Origin: Chthoniobacter sp.
Lineage (GTDB): Bacteria > Verrucomicrobiota > Verrucomicrobiia > Chthoniobacterales > Chthoniobacteraceae
DNA length: 64,000 bases
Direction: 5' to 3'
Assembly: GCA_021414005.1 (NCBI GenBank)
Contig: JAIOPH010000032.1
Span: 62,001-126,000, forward strand
The notes below the pieces were generated by a model. The model made no database searches. It was not told the DNA's origin and was given only the letters and a program-made list of their open reading frames with translations. Every line of letters starts with the position of its first letter. The first letter of the stretch is position 1. Both the position numbers and the translations under genes were made by a program. This document shows positions 34,503 through 44,198 of the stretch, piece by piece.

Positions 34503-37500
34503 TCAGCGATTGCGGCGAAAGGTATGGAAGCGACCGGCGGCAGCATCCCAAAGAAACACGTCCCAAAGATAAGTCCGGTACGTGAGATCGAGGTTCGTGC
34601 GGAGAAAAAGATCCGTGCGGCCACCGGGCAGGTTCCAGCGGATGTCCTTGCCGGGCGAGCGGAGGATGTCCTCGCGGTTCACCAGCACCCACAGGCGCTG
34701 ATGCTCCACGCATTTGTCCTGGAGCATGTCGAGGTTGCGGATGGCTTCGGCGCCGGCGTTGCGGTCGAGGAGGCGTCCTTCCTTGCGGTGGAAAAAATCG
34801 TGCAGCAGCGGGATCGCGAGGTCGTAGTCCACGCGACCGATCTCCAGCAACGCGCTCTGCGTGTGCGGGGCGCTGACCATGATGGCGTCGCCGGGGCGGG
34901 CGTTGCGGCGCACGTAACTGAGCGCGCCCGCCGAGTCGGGCTGGAGGCGCGTGGTGTAGGAATCCAGCAAACGCCACGGCGACCACGCCAGCACCACGCC
35001 GCCTATGAGCACGCCACCGAGCGCATGGCGCAGAGCGGGCTGCCGCTCGCCGAGCCGGGCGCGGTGGATGAGAAATGCGGCGAGCGTGCGGACGCCGTGA
35101 ACGCCGAGCACCAGCCAGAGCGGGATGAGCCAGTATTGATACCGCAGGCCGCTGCCGGTGACGAAGATGGCGGTGCCGACAACGCCGGAAAACAGGATGC
35201 TATGCAGCGCCAGCGCGGCGCGATTGCGGCCGCAGAGGACGAGCGGCAGGCTGAGCAAAAGGAACACCGACAGCGCGAGATGGAGGCGCGAGAACGTGAC
35301 GAACAGCATCAGCAAGTTGGCTGGCGACTCGAAATTCAAGGCGAACGCCGGCTCGATCGAGGGCGAAACACCATCGACCCGCGTGAGGCAGCGCGTTTGA
35401 AACACCGCGAGATCGAGCACCACCAGCACCAGCACGCAGCCGGAGGCCACCGCGAACCGGGCCTCATCCGCCCACGGCTTGCGCCCGGCAAAGAGCACGT
35501 AGCCGAGGAGCAGCGAGCAGCCGATGGTGAGACTCAGTTCCTGGCTCAGCACCGTGGCGAGAAAGGCGGCGAGCATCCAGTAGCGCGCGCGCATCCCCTG
35601 CCCCACCACAAAGCCGCGGCAGAAAAGATAGACCGTGAGCAGCGCGAAAAACTGCTGCTGCTGATAGAACCGCACGAGGTGCCCGGAGAACGCCGCGAAC
35701 GGATGAATGGTGTAGAGCGCCGCGGCCACCAGGCCGGTCCAGCGACTGCGGAGCAGCCGCGCGCCGACGAGATAAAGCAGCGCGGCGGTGCCCACCGCAA
35801 AGGCGACGGACGGCAGCCGCAGTGCCCAGATATTTTCGCCAAACAGCGCCACGATCCCGCCCACGAGATAGTGGTAGAGCGGACTGCGGGTGTAAAAAAC
35901 CGTGTCGAACATCTGCGGCAGCCCGGTGCGGGCAATCGCGAGGATCGCCTGCACGGAGGCGTATTCGTCGGGATCGAGCGGTTGAAAATCGAGGTCCCTG
36001 GCGCGCAGGAAGGCGCACGCCAGCAGGATCCAGCAGAGCGCGAACTTCGGCCACCACGCGGATTGCGTTGGCGCGCAGCGTGCCACCCGCTCCTGGCGTG
36101 GCCGGAACAGCAGCAGGCCGGTGGCAAGCGCCACGAGCACCGCCACGCCGAGGATGCAGCCCCACGCATTGGCGGACAAAAACAGCAGCGCTTCCTCGCG
36201 TTCGATCCACGAACTTTCCACCAGCACCGCGACGAAAAGCGGCACCGCGGAAACCACGAGCAGCGTGGTCAGCGACGCACGGGCGCGTCCCGCCAGACGC
36301 CGGGCGGCGAGCGTCACCGGCAGAGCGATCAGGAGCACGACGGCGAGTGTCGTCGCCAGCCAGCAGCGGAATTTTTCACCCACGTCCCACACGTTTCCCA
36401 CGAAGGTTTTGCGCGGGAGCGCCGCGCCTGCGATATCCGCCGGACCGGCCACCGCCGCTTCCAGCGTGGGCGAGGCCAGGTTCTCCGAAATCTCGCGGCG
36501 GCTCTGCCAGCCGGGGCCGGAGGAAAACGTCTGCACCGTCCCGTCGGCGGCGATCGCCTTGGCATCGAGCGCGAAACGCGGAATCCAGTTGAGCGTTTCC
36601 TTCGTCGGATTCAGCCGGACGGTGATGCGGTTTTCGCCGCGGCGCAGCAGCCACGGCACGCTGTAAAGATCGAAGGCTCCGACCTCCTGATTGCGCGTCA
36701 GCGCGAGCGGCGGGAGCATCGCGTCGTTGCTCCCGACACCGGCCCCGGACTCGATTTCAAAGATCGTGTCCACCTCCTCGGGATCCACCGCATCGGACCG
36801 GCCCGGCGCGGAGTGCGGCGTGTCGGAATCGAGTAGCCAGCCGCCGTGCCGCGGGGTGAAGGAGCCATTGGCCGGCAGGCGCACGGGATGGCCATTGATC
36901 GAGAGGTCGTACGCGCGATTCGTGAGAATGCGAAGCCAGGCCTCCTGCGGACGTCCGTCGAGCCGCCACGAAGTCTCGAAGACCACCGGCCACTCATACG
37001 CGCCGGTGGGCGATTGCACCCACAAGCCGGCGAACGGGTCGCGAAAAATTCCCGGATCAAACGTACGCAGCATCCCGCCTCCCGGCGGTGCCACGAGCGC
37101 GGCGTGCGCCCAGCTTTCATCCGGGTAGGCGGGCTCCGTCCACTCCAGCCCGCTCTGGTGGAGGGGAAACGCCGTCGCCTTCCAGTCGCGATCCGAGCGG
37201 AGGTGCAGCGCCTCGCCGGAACGCATCTGAATCTCGCCCTCCACGCACAGCCGCGCCGACGCCGTGCGCGATTCCACGCCGATGCAGACCACGTTTTTTC
37301 CCGGACGGAGAAAGCGCGTGAGATCCACGAAGACCGGCACGCGCCAGCTCCGAAAGCCGCTCCACTGAAACTCTCGCGAGCGCTGCCGCGGAAACATCGC
37401 GGGACTGCCGACCACTTGCTGGCCGGGTTCGCTGAGCGATTTCTGAAACGGTGAAGTCGCGCGCATCAGCGGCAGCGTGCTCACCGTGCGGCCATTCACG

Positions 37501-37751
37501 GAAAGCTCGAAGGAGTCCTCGCCGGCAATCGCCAGCCACGCGTTACGCGGCTCGCCGGGCAGCACCACGACCTGGCGAAAACTCGCCTTGCCCGCCGGCT
37601 CGCCCGGGGCCGCGATCCACGCTGCATCCAGCTTCAGCGGACGCACCACGGTGCGAAACGGAAACCACCAGCGGCACACGCCGTAAGCCGCGAGCGCTGC
37701 AAAAATCAACGTCGCCACGGCTAGCAAAACGGACTGGCGACGAGTCGTCAT
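34503..37751 (-). CDS. Large GT39/ArnT-like membrane glycosyltransferase with sandwich domain
   Basis: This 1082-residue membrane protein starts at ATG 37751, overlapping the upstream gene by 4 bp. After one membrane helix, residues ~30-440 form an extracytoplasmic beta-rich region with two sandwich-like repeats (VFVDLTRFLRPGKNVV; DPEEVDTIFEIESGAG). The C-terminal ~600 residues are a GT-C membrane transferase: FQPLDPDEYASVQAILAIAR contains the acidic pair of GT39 enzymes, followed by RSPLYHYLVGGIVALFGENI and about ten helices. GT39 enzymes use polyprenyl-phosphate sugars, matching the DPM1-like protein encoded at the other end of the operon. Confidence 0.8.
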   Translation of the reverse strand: MTTRRQSVLLAVATLIFAALAAYGVCRWWFPFRTVVRPLKLDAAWIAAPGEPAGKASFRQVVVLPGEPRNAWLAIAGEDSFELSVNGRTVSTLPLMRATSPFQKSLSEPGQQVVGSPAMFPRQRSREFQWSGFRSWRVPVFVDLTRFLRPGKNVVCIGVESRTASARLCVEGEIQMRSGEALHLRSDRDWKATAFPLHQSGLEWTEPAYPDESWAHAALVAPPGGGMLRTFDPGIFRDPFAGLWVQSPTGAYEWPVVFETSWRLDGRPQEAWLRILTNRAYDLSINGHPVRLPANGSFTPRHGGWLLDSDTPHSAPGRSDAVDPEEVDTIFEIESGAGVGSNDAMLPPLALTRNQEVGAFDLYSVPWLLRRGENRITVRLNPTKETLNWIPRFALDAKAIAADGTVQTFSSGPGWQSRREISENLASPTLEAAVAGPADIAGAALPRKTFVGNVWDVGEKFRCWLATTLAVVLLIALPVTLAARRLAGRARASLTTLLVVSAVPLFVAVLVESSWIEREEALLFLSANAWGCILGVAVLVALATGLLLFRPRQERVARCAPTQSAWWPKFALCWILLACAFLRARDLDFQPLDPDEYASVQAILAIARTGLPQMFDTVFYTRSPLYHYLVGGIVALFGENIWALRLPSVAFAVGTAALLYLVGARLLRSRWTGLVAAALYTIHPFAAFSGHLVRFYQQQQFFALLTVYLFCRGFVVGQGMRARYWMLAAFLATVLSQELSLTIGCSLLLGYVLFAGRKPWADEARFAVASGCVLVLVVLDLAVFQTRCLTRVDGVSPSIEPAFALNFESPANLLMLFVTFSRLHLALSVFLLLSLPLVLCGRNRAALALHSILFSGVVGTAIFVTGSGLRYQYWLIPLWLVLGVHGVRTLAAFLIHRARLGERQPALRHALGGVLIGGVVLAWSPWRLLDSYTTRLQPDSAGALSYVRRNARPGDAIMVSAPHTQSALLEIGRVDYDLAIPLLHDFFHRKEGRLLDRNAGAEAIRNLDMLQDKCVEHQRLWVLVNREDILRSPGKDIRWNLPGGRTDLFLRTNLDLTYRTYLWDVFLWDAAAGRFHTFRRNR

Positions 37752-39106
37752 TTGGTGGGCCGCCGGGAGCGCTGCCAGTGCGCGAGCGCCGTCGCGGGTT
37801 CGCCGAACTGCCATTCCGCCGAAGCGAGATTTTCCTCCGCCGCGGCGAGGACCGGGCGTTGCGTCGGGGTGTTGAGAAAGCGGTAGGTCTGCCGCATCCG
37901 CACGGCGAGGAGCCGGAGTTCGGCGGGGCGCCCCAGACGTACGCACGCGATTTGCAGCGCGTAGTTCGCCTTGAGATTGCAGGGATCGGCGGCGAGCACC
38001 GTTTCGAGCAGGACGAGCGCGCGATTGGCCTGGCCGGTGTTGAGGACATCGACCGCGCGAACGAGCAGATTTCTCACGACCACGCGCCGCTCCACGGAGT
38101 TCGGCGGGGTCGCCGGAAGCGCGGCGCGCAGACCGTCCTCCGCCTGCTGGAGAAAGCCGTCCTCCGCCAGCCGCTGCGCGCGAAAAATCTCCGCCGCCAC
38201 CGTGGCGCGGCCCAGCTCGGATTCGAGCCGCCCGACTTGCAGAAAAAAGATGCCGTCCTCGCGCACCGCAGGCACGGCCCGCGCCGCGCACTCCAGCGCG
38301 GCGAGCGCGGCGGCGGGATCGCCTCCACGCACCAGATCGCGCGCCGCGGCGAGGTGGTGGGCGGCGATAAAGGAGGGCAGCGTTGCGAGCCCGAGAACGG
38401 CCGCCCCGACAGCGCACGCCGGCCGCACCGCGCGCCGGAAAAATCCCGGCTCCGCCAGCGCGCGTTCCCGACCGCGCACGAGCACCAGCAGCACCGCGCC
38501 GCCGAGGGCCAGGCCCCAGCCGCGTCCGAGTGTCTGCGCGAACCACGCGGAGAGACCGAACCATTCGGTAATCTGCAAAAATCGGCCCCATTCGAGATTC
38601 GCCGGACTCCAGGTCGGCAGCTCGAGGATGCGGGTTTCGAGCGGTTCATTGACGACGAGGATGCGCTGCTGCCAGGTCGCATCGCGCACTTCCTGCGCGG
38701 TATAGATGTCGCCGGTGTAACCGGTGAGCTGGTCGTGCTGGCTCCACAGCCACGCCGCGCGCGCGGCCGCCGCGGGCGCGAGACGCAGCACGGCGACGGG
38801 GAAAAACAGCACCGCGAGCAGCAGCGCCGCCGCGAGCCAGACCGCCTGCCGATTCCGGACGCGCGCGCCCCACGCCAGCGCAAGCAGCGCCAGCAGACAC
38901 ACCGCGCGGAAGACGAGCACGAGGCCGGGTTCAAAGCTGCGCACCGCGCCGGCGAACGGTGCCCCGCCGGGGACAAATTCAGGCAGCGGCAGCCACGGCA
39001 AAACGATGCCCAGCGCAAGGCACCCGACACCCAGCCAGCCCGCACCCTTCGCGAGCAACGCGGGCAGGTCGTCCACCGGAAAAAGCCGCGGCGAGTGAGG
39101 GTTCAC
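37748..39106 (-). CDS. Membrane protein with C-terminal TPR-like domain
   Basis: The GTG at 39106 is chosen as start because AGGAG lies 4 nt upstream (minus strand) and 7 bp separate it from the adaptor gene's stop; a longer frame starting at 39151 would overlap that gene. The 452-residue product has about four membrane helices in the first 240 residues (LLAKGAGWLGVGCLALGIVL; AVWLAAALLLAVLFF) and a helical-repeat region with TPR-like pairs (LLVRAVDVLNTGQANRALVL). It overlaps the GT39 gene by 4 bp. It may organise the glycan machinery, but this is inference. Confidence 0.7.
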   Translation of the reverse strand: MNPHSPRLFPVDDLPALLAKGAGWLGVGCLALGIVLPWLPLPEFVPGGAPFAGAVRSFEPGLVLVFRAVCLLALLALAWGARVRNRQAVWLAAALLLAVLFFPVAVLRLAPAAAARAAWLWSQHDQLTGYTGDIYTAQEVRDATWQQRILVVNEPLETRILELPTWSPANLEWGRFLQITEWFGLSAWFAQTLGRGWGLALGGAVLLVLVRGRERALAEPGFFRRAVRPACAVGAAVLGLATLPSFIAAHHLAAARDLVRGGDPAAALAALECAARAVPAVREDGIFFLQVGRLESELGRATVAAEIFRAQRLAEDGFLQQAEDGLRAALPATPPNSVERRVVVRNLLVRAVDVLNTGQANRALVLLETVLAADPCNLKANYALQIACVRLGRPAELRLLAVRMRQTYRFLNTPTQRPVLAAAEENLASAEWQFGEPATALAHWQRSRRPTK

Positions 39107-39113
39107 AATTCTC

Positions 39114-40496
39114 CTACCGGGCGGTGACCGCGGAGCCGCCAAGTTCGACAACCCGGTCGCCGTCCTGCAAATCCTCGTGGCCTGCGGTGATGATTTTCTC
39201 CCCTGCCGCGAGCCCGGCGGTAATCTCGACCCAGCCCTCGCGCATGGCTCCGAGACTCACGCGACGGAGCGCACGCGCGCCGTCGCCGGCGAGCACATGC
39301 ACGATGCCGGAACTCGCATTGATGGAACTCAGCGAGGACTGCGGAACGGCCAGCACTTCGCGGCTGGCTTCAACCCGCGCGAAGCCGGTCAGCCCCGGCG
39401 CGAGCAGCGCGCGGTCGGCAGCAGAAAACTCGACGCGCACCTCGAACGTCGTCGGCCATTCGGGAGCACCCGTGCCGATGGGCCGGACCGGCCGGCTCGT
39501 CTCCGGGCCGCCGGGGTGGTAAGTCACGACCGGAACGACGACCGCGACTTTGCCCGTGAGTGGACGCCCCGGCAGCGCTTCGAGCTGCACCGTGGCCTCG
39601 TCGCCCACTTGCACTTTGCGGATGGCCATCTGGTCGAGACGCGCCTCGAACCACAGGCCGGAGGCGATCATGAAAGCGGTCTCGCCGGCAGTCCGGTTGT
39701 ATTCGCCGGGATGAATCAGGACGCGCTCGATCACGCCGTCGGCCGGGGCGCGGATTTCGCACTCGGCGAGTTCGCGTTCGCGCTGCTCCACGGCGAACCG
39801 CTTTTCCTTCATCAAGCTCTCCGCGATGGTGGTGCTATGCACCATCCCGGCGGAGGAAACGCTCACACCGAGTTCGCTGGTCTGGAATTCCCGCTCGGCT
39901 TCCGCGAGACGGATTTGCGTTTCCTGAAATTGTGTCTTGGAAATCACGCCCTGCTCGAAAAGCCGTTTCATAGCGGCGGTCTTTTCCTTCCACAGCGCGA
40001 CCTCCTTTTCAAACAACGCACGGTTGATGTTCTCACGCGCCGGACGCTCCAGCGCCATTTCGTAGGACGAGCCGACCTTCACCCGCTCGCGCTCCGCCTC
40101 GGCCGCCGCGAGTTCGAGGCGCGCGGTTTCCAGCCGGAATTGCAAGGCGCTGCGGTCCATCAACGCGAGGAGCTGGCCCTCGCGAACGACATCGCCGGCA
40201 CGGACCCGAACCTCGTTGATTTTTCCAACGGGAATCAGCGGCACGCGCACCGGCTCGGCAGCCACGCGGCCTTCGCCGAGCCGCGCTTCGGTGATCAGGC
40301 GTTCGCCCACGAGCGCGGTCTCCACGGTGAACGGCGTGCCCGCGCGCCGCTTCACCGCGAGGTAGCCGAAGCGGGACTCGTAACTTCCATTCTGCGGCTG
40401 GACATATGCGGGCGCGATCACCTTCGCACCGAGAAAAAGAGCGACGGCTCCCGTCGCGGCGACGAGGGCGAGGACGGCAAATGTCGGACGGTTCAT
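39114..40496 (-). CDS. HlyD/RND-type periplasmic adaptor
   Basis: The 460-residue product starts at ATG 40496 with an N-terminal membrane anchor (FAVLALVAATGAVALFLGAK). It shows the adaptor layout: lipoyl-like halves (VRAGDVVREGQLLALMDRSA and ECEIRAPADGVIERVLIHPG) either side of a long coiled coil, then beta-barrel and membrane-proximal domains (VPQSSLSSINASSGIVHVLA). Adaptors link an inner-membrane pump to an outer-membrane channel. No pump gene is in this operon, so it may serve glycan export. Both ends are tightly coupled to neighbours. Confidence 0.85.
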   Translation of the reverse strand: MNRPTFAVLALVAATGAVALFLGAKVIAPAYVQPQNGSYESRFGYLAVKRRAGTPFTVETALVGERLITEARLGEGRVAAEPVRVPLIPVGKINEVRVRAGDVVREGQLLALMDRSALQFRLETARLELAAAEAERERVKVGSSYEMALERPARENINRALFEKEVALWKEKTAAMKRLFEQGVISKTQFQETQIRLAEAEREFQTSELGVSVSSAGMVHSTTIAESLMKEKRFAVEQRERELAECEIRAPADGVIERVLIHPGEYNRTAGETAFMIASGLWFEARLDQMAIRKVQVGDEATVQLEALPGRPLTGKVAVVVPVVTYHPGGPETSRPVRPIGTGAPEWPTTFEVRVEFSAADRALLAPGLTGFARVEASREVLAVPQSSLSSINASSGIVHVLAGDGARALRRVSLGAMREGWVEITAGLAAGEKIITAGHEDLQDGDRVVELGGSAVTAR

Positions 40497-41509
40497 TGCT
40501 GTGGTTGGTGAACTTCGGTGGCGGTGGAAAAAGCACGACGCACACCCTCGGCGAAGCGCGCCCAGGCTGTCGGCGCGAGCAGCACACCGAGACAGCAGAG
40601 TTCGTCTGCGATAAGGACGAGCCGCCAGAGGACGGCGGCAGCGACCGCAGTTTCGATCGGCACGACGGTGGCGAGGACCATGGCGGAACCTGCCTCGCGC
40701 ACGCCGATGCCGCCGGGCACGCCGATGGCGAAGAAGCCGGCGAGCCAGCCGCAGGCGTTCGCGCCGATGGCGGCAACGAGGCTGAGCGGCGCGCCGGTGA
40801 GCGCGCGGAGCACGCAGTGAAAAGCGAGGCCGTTTAGCGCGCAGAGCGCGGTGTAGAGAAGAAGCGCGCTGACGAGCGGCGCGACCCGCGGGCGCGTTTT
40901 GGCGAGGGTGCCAAGCTGTTCGAGAAAGGCGGTGATTTTCCGCGGCAGCCGGAGTCGCGGAAAATGCCGGGAGACGAGTCCGGCTCCGGCGGCGAAGAGC
41001 GCGAGCGCTCCGCCGAGCACGGTGAGCGCAAGCGGACTGGTGAGCTTCATCCAGTCGAACACCAGCCCGAAAGCCAGGCCCGCGCCGCCGGCGGTGATGG
41101 CCCAGGCGGCGATGGTGAGCACGAGTTCCAGCGGCAGACTCGCGGCGGCGACAGCGGGTGGCGCACCCGCTTTTCCCGCCTGATACACCCGCGAGCAAAA
41201 GCCCCAGACGCTGCCTGGCAGCCAGCGCATGGTCTCGGCCATGATCCAAATGCGGGCACCACGCGCGAGCGGCATGGCATGGCCGAGCGAGCGCAGCACG
41301 AGAACCCAACCCGTTGAATTCACGATGCGGTAGAGGATGCAAAGGCCGAGCGCAAGGAGCAGCCAGTCGGGATCGGCGGCGGTGACACGCGCGCGGGCTT
41401 CTGCGCCGGCATGCTGAAGCGCCGCGCCAATGCTGAGCGCGACGGCGAGCACGAGGACGACGACAAGCCACAACTTCCACCGGGGATGGCGTGTGGGAGC
41501 CGGCTTCAT
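40493..41509 (-). CDS. Flippase-like membrane protein (UPF0104/LPG synthase TM domain)
   Basis: The 338-residue protein has about eight membrane helices. It resembles the membrane domain of lysylphosphatidylglycerol synthase and AglD-type proteins: GWVLVLRSLGHAMPLARGAR, MRWLPGSVWGFCSRVYQAGK and PGGIGVREAGSAMVLATVVP. That family is thought to flip lipids or lipid-linked sugars. It overlaps both neighbours by 4 bp, indicating translational coupling with the GT4 and adaptor genes. Confidence 0.82.
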   Translation of the reverse strand: MKPAPTRHPRWKLWLVVVLVLAVALSIGAALQHAGAEARARVTAADPDWLLLALGLCILYRIVNSTGWVLVLRSLGHAMPLARGARIWIMAETMRWLPGSVWGFCSRVYQAGKAGAPPAVAAASLPLELVLTIAAWAITAGGAGLAFGLVFDWMKLTSPLALTVLGGALALFAAGAGLVSRHFPRLRLPRKITAFLEQLGTLAKTRPRVAPLVSALLLYTALCALNGLAFHCVLRALTGAPLSLVAAIGANACGWLAGFFAIGVPGGIGVREAGSAMVLATVVPIETAVAAAVLWRLVLIADELCCLGVLLAPTAWARFAEGVRRAFSTATEVHQPQQ

Positions 41510-42756
41510 GGGTTCGTAGAAATGGCCGCCGCCGGAACAAATGCCGGTGCGGGCGTGCCGCGAAGGGCGCGGGCGTAGAGCTGTTCAGTGGCGCTGGTGA
41601 TGCGGTCCCAGTCGAACAACCGGGCGGCTTCGTCGCGGCCCGTCTCGCCGAGTCGACAGGCGAGCGTGGGCTCGTCGAGCAGTCGCAGCACGGCGGCGGC
41701 GAGAGCGAATGGATCTTTCTCCGGGACGAGCAGGCCGGTTTTTTCGTGCTGGATGACATCGGTGATGCCGCCGACGGCGGAGGCGACGACGGGCCGCGCA
41801 TTTTGCAGCGCCTCGATGAGGACCACGCCGAGGCCCTCGGTGTCGCCGCGGTCATCGAAGATCGCGGGCAGCACAAAGACATCGCACGCACGGTAAAGGC
41901 GGCTGAGTTCGTCGTTGCTCACGGTGCCGAGAAATTGCACGGCGTCGCCGAGGTGCAGCTCGCGGGCGAGTACCTCCCATTCGCCGCGCCGGTCGCCGTC
42001 GCCGGTGATGAGCAGCTTCACGCGCCGACGCTCCAGAATCGCGGGCAGCGCGCGCAGGAGAAAGGGCACGCCTTTGCGCTGAATATGCCGACCGGTGAAA
42101 AGGAGGGTCGCGGTGTCTCCGGGCAACCGCTCCGGCGCGGCGGCAGGCTCGCGGAGCGTGGCGCCGTACGGGATGACGGTGGCCCGGCGTCCGCACAGGC
42201 GCTCGATCTCGCTCTGGGTGTGCGAGCTGTTGCAGGCGAGGACATCGGACCGCAACAGGCACTGCCGGAGTAGCGCGCGAATCCACGGCCGGCGACGCGC
42301 CATGGCCAGCTCCGCGCCGTGGCACATGGCGACCACTTTCGCGCCGGACAATCGCGCCGCGGGCAGCGCCATGAGCCCGTGCGGAAACGGCCAGTGACAA
42401 TGGATGACATCGAAGCGCTGCTGCCGCGCCCAGCGCGTGGTGGCGAGCGCCCCGAGGGCGATGTAGGGCGCGGCGAGGAGTTGGTAAAGCGGGTTGCGGA
42501 GCTTGTTCGGCGCGCCTTCGTCGTGCGTGAGATTTTCCCAGCGCCGCGGAGCGTAGCGGAACCGGCGGACCTCCACACCATCAATGCGGTGCGTCCGCAA
42601 GCCCTCGAAAGACGGCGCGATGACCGTCACACGATGGCCGCGCGCGGCGAGCCGGTTCACGGATTCGCGCAGCCACGGCACCTGGGCGTCGCCTGCTGAA
42701 CGCGCGTAGGTGGAGCCGAGGACGGCGATGTGGAGTGAATGCGGCGCGCGGTGCAT
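41506..42756 (-). CDS. Glycosyltransferase family 4
   Basis: The 416-residue GT-B fold protein has the N-terminal acceptor domain (DVIHCHWPFPHGLMALPAAR; CHGAELAM) and the C-terminal nucleotide-sugar domain with LLFTGRHIQRKGVPFLLRAL and the E-x7-E motif in EGLGVVLIEALQNARPVVAS. It should transfer a hexose from a nucleotide sugar at the cytoplasmic face of the membrane. It starts 2 bp downstream of the GT2-REC gene's stop and overlaps the flippase-like gene by 4 bp. Confidence 0.9.
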   Translation of the reverse strand: MHRAPHSLHIAVLGSTYARSAGDAQVPWLRESVNRLAARGHRVTVIAPSFEGLRTHRIDGVEVRRFRYAPRRWENLTHDEGAPNKLRNPLYQLLAAPYIALGALATTRWARQQRFDVIHCHWPFPHGLMALPAARLSGAKVVAMCHGAELAMARRRPWIRALLRQCLLRSDVLACNSSHTQSEIERLCGRRATVIPYGATLREPAAAPERLPGDTATLLFTGRHIQRKGVPFLLRALPAILERRRVKLLITGDGDRRGEWEVLARELHLGDAVQFLGTVSNDELSRLYRACDVFVLPAIFDDRGDTEGLGVVLIEALQNARPVVASAVGGITDVIQHEKTGLLVPEKDPFALAAAVLRLLDEPTLACRLGETGRDEAARLFDWDRITSATEQLYARALRGTPAPAFVPAAAISTNP

Positions 42757-42758
42757 GG

Positions 42759-44198
42759 TCAGACAGCGACGAGTTCGGGGCGGGAGTTTTCCCGGACGGA
42801 TGCAAATTCAAAGTCGCCCTCGCTGATCCGCCGCAGCTCGACAGCGCGCTGGACGGCGCGGACGAGGCGCGCGGCGTCGAATGGTTTCACCACGTAATCG
42901 CACGCGCCCATTTTCATCGACTCGACGGCGGCCTGGATTTCCTGCTGACCGGAGACCATCACGATCTTCAAGTCGGCGTCGCGCTTGCGAAGTTGCCGCA
43001 GGCAGGCGAAGCCGTCGCGCGCAGTCGGGAGATTCATGTCGAGCAGAACCACGGCGGTTGCCTCGCTCAGGCTGGCCAGCGCACCGGCGGCATCGGCGGC
43101 TTCCTCGACGGCAAAGTCCGCGTCCTCCAAGACAAGGCGGAGCGTCTCGCGCATGTCCGGGTCGTCATCGACGATCAAGACCTGCGGCCCGCTGGGCACG
43201 CGGAGCAGGCGGAGGCCGGGACCGGACAAACGCTCGACCGGGACGGATGCGGCGAGCGCGCGGGCGCCGGGAATGATTTCGGCGATCATGGCGCGGCGAC
43301 CTTTTTCCTCAATCCCATGCACGAGGAGTTCGGCGACGAAACCCAGCGCCGCCAGCGGGATCGGAAGGGCGAGAACGAACTGCGCCAGCGCCGCGATCCG
43401 TGCGGCCAGCGCGTCGCCAAGACCAGGCGCGCACGAGACGATCCCGAGCAAGCCGCCCGCGAGCAGCAGCGCCAGTGCGCTCCCGCCGAGAAAGTGCAGC
43501 GGACGCTCGCGAAAGTTTTTCAAAAACCAGACCGTCTGCATGTCGAGAAAGCCGCGGACGAAACGGTTCACGCCATACTTCGAGACGCCATGCGCGCGGG
43601 CGTGATGCTCGACCTCAATCTCGGCGGAGCGGAATCCCTTGATGCTCGCGAGCGACGGAATCATCCGGTGCATTTCACCGTAGAGCGCCACGTTTTTCAC
43701 CACGTCGCGGCGGTAGCATTTGAAGCCGCAGTTGTGATCGTGCAGCGCGACGCCCACGAAGCGGCTCAGCATTTTATTAAAGACCCGGCTTGGCAGCACC
43801 TTGTGCCACGGATCGCGGCGCTTCCTTTTCCAGCCGCTCACAATGTCGAAACCCTCGGCAAGTTTCGCGAGAAAGCGCGGGATCTCCTTCGGATCGTCCT
43901 GCAAGTCGGCATCGAGCGTAAAGACGACTTCGCCGCGTGCCGCCTGGAAACCCGCCGCCAGCGCCTGCGCCTTGCCCGAATTGCCCGCGAAGCGGCACGC
44001 GGTCACGATTGCCGGATGATGGCGCGCGAGTTCCTGAATGATGCGCCAGCTTCCATCCGTGCTGCCGTCGTCCACAAAAATCACCTCGTACTCCTTCGCA
44101 AGCGCAGCCATTTCCGCCGCGATGCGGGCAAAAAGCTCGCGCAGGGTCTGCTCCTCGTCCTTCAGTGGAATAACGAAGCTGATCGGCGCAAGCGTCAT
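42759..44198 (-). CDS. DPM1-like GT2 fused to a response-regulator receiver
   Basis: The 479-residue product from ATG 44198 has a GT2 domain at ~1-230: FVIPLKDEEQTLRELF, VIFVDDGSTDGSW, TLDADLQDDPKEIPRFLAKL and NCGFKCYRRDVVKNVALYGE. This matches polyprenyl-phosphate hexose synthases. Two membrane helices follow (about 255-330). A complete receiver domain then fills the C-terminus: VLIVDDDPDMRETLRLVLED, acceptor Asp in VVLLDMNLPTARDG and the lysine in YVVKPFDAARL. The coding frame is continuous, so it is a fusion and not two genes. It leads an operon of glycan genes; phosphorylation may tune lipid-linked sugar supply. Confidence 0.9.
   Translation of the reverse strand: MTLAPISFVIPLKDEEQTLRELFARIAAEMAALAKEYEVIFVDDGSTDGSWRIIQELARHHPAIVTACRFAGNSGKAQALAAGFQAARGEVVFTLDADLQDDPKEIPRFLAKLAEGFDIVSGWKRKRRDPWHKVLPSRVFNKMLSRFVGVALHDHNCGFKCYRRDVVKNVALYGEMHRMIPSLASIKGFRSAEIEVEHHARAHGVSKYGVNRFVRGFLDMQTVWFLKNFRERPLHFLGGSALALLLAGGLLGIVSCAPGLGDALAARIAALAQFVLALPIPLAALGFVAELLVHGIEEKGRRAMIAEIIPGARALAASVPVERLSGPGLRLLRVPSGPQVLIVDDDPDMRETLRLVLEDADFAVEEAADAAGALASLSEATAVVLLDMNLPTARDGFACLRQLRKRDADLKIVMVSGQQEIQAAVESMKMGACDYVVKPFDAARLVRAVQRAVELRRISEGDFEFASVRENSRPELVAV

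Noticed and set aside
34524..36836. 770-codon plus-strand ORF
   Set aside because: Antisense to the GT39-like gene, with low-complexity Arg/Glu/Gln-rich translation and no domain.
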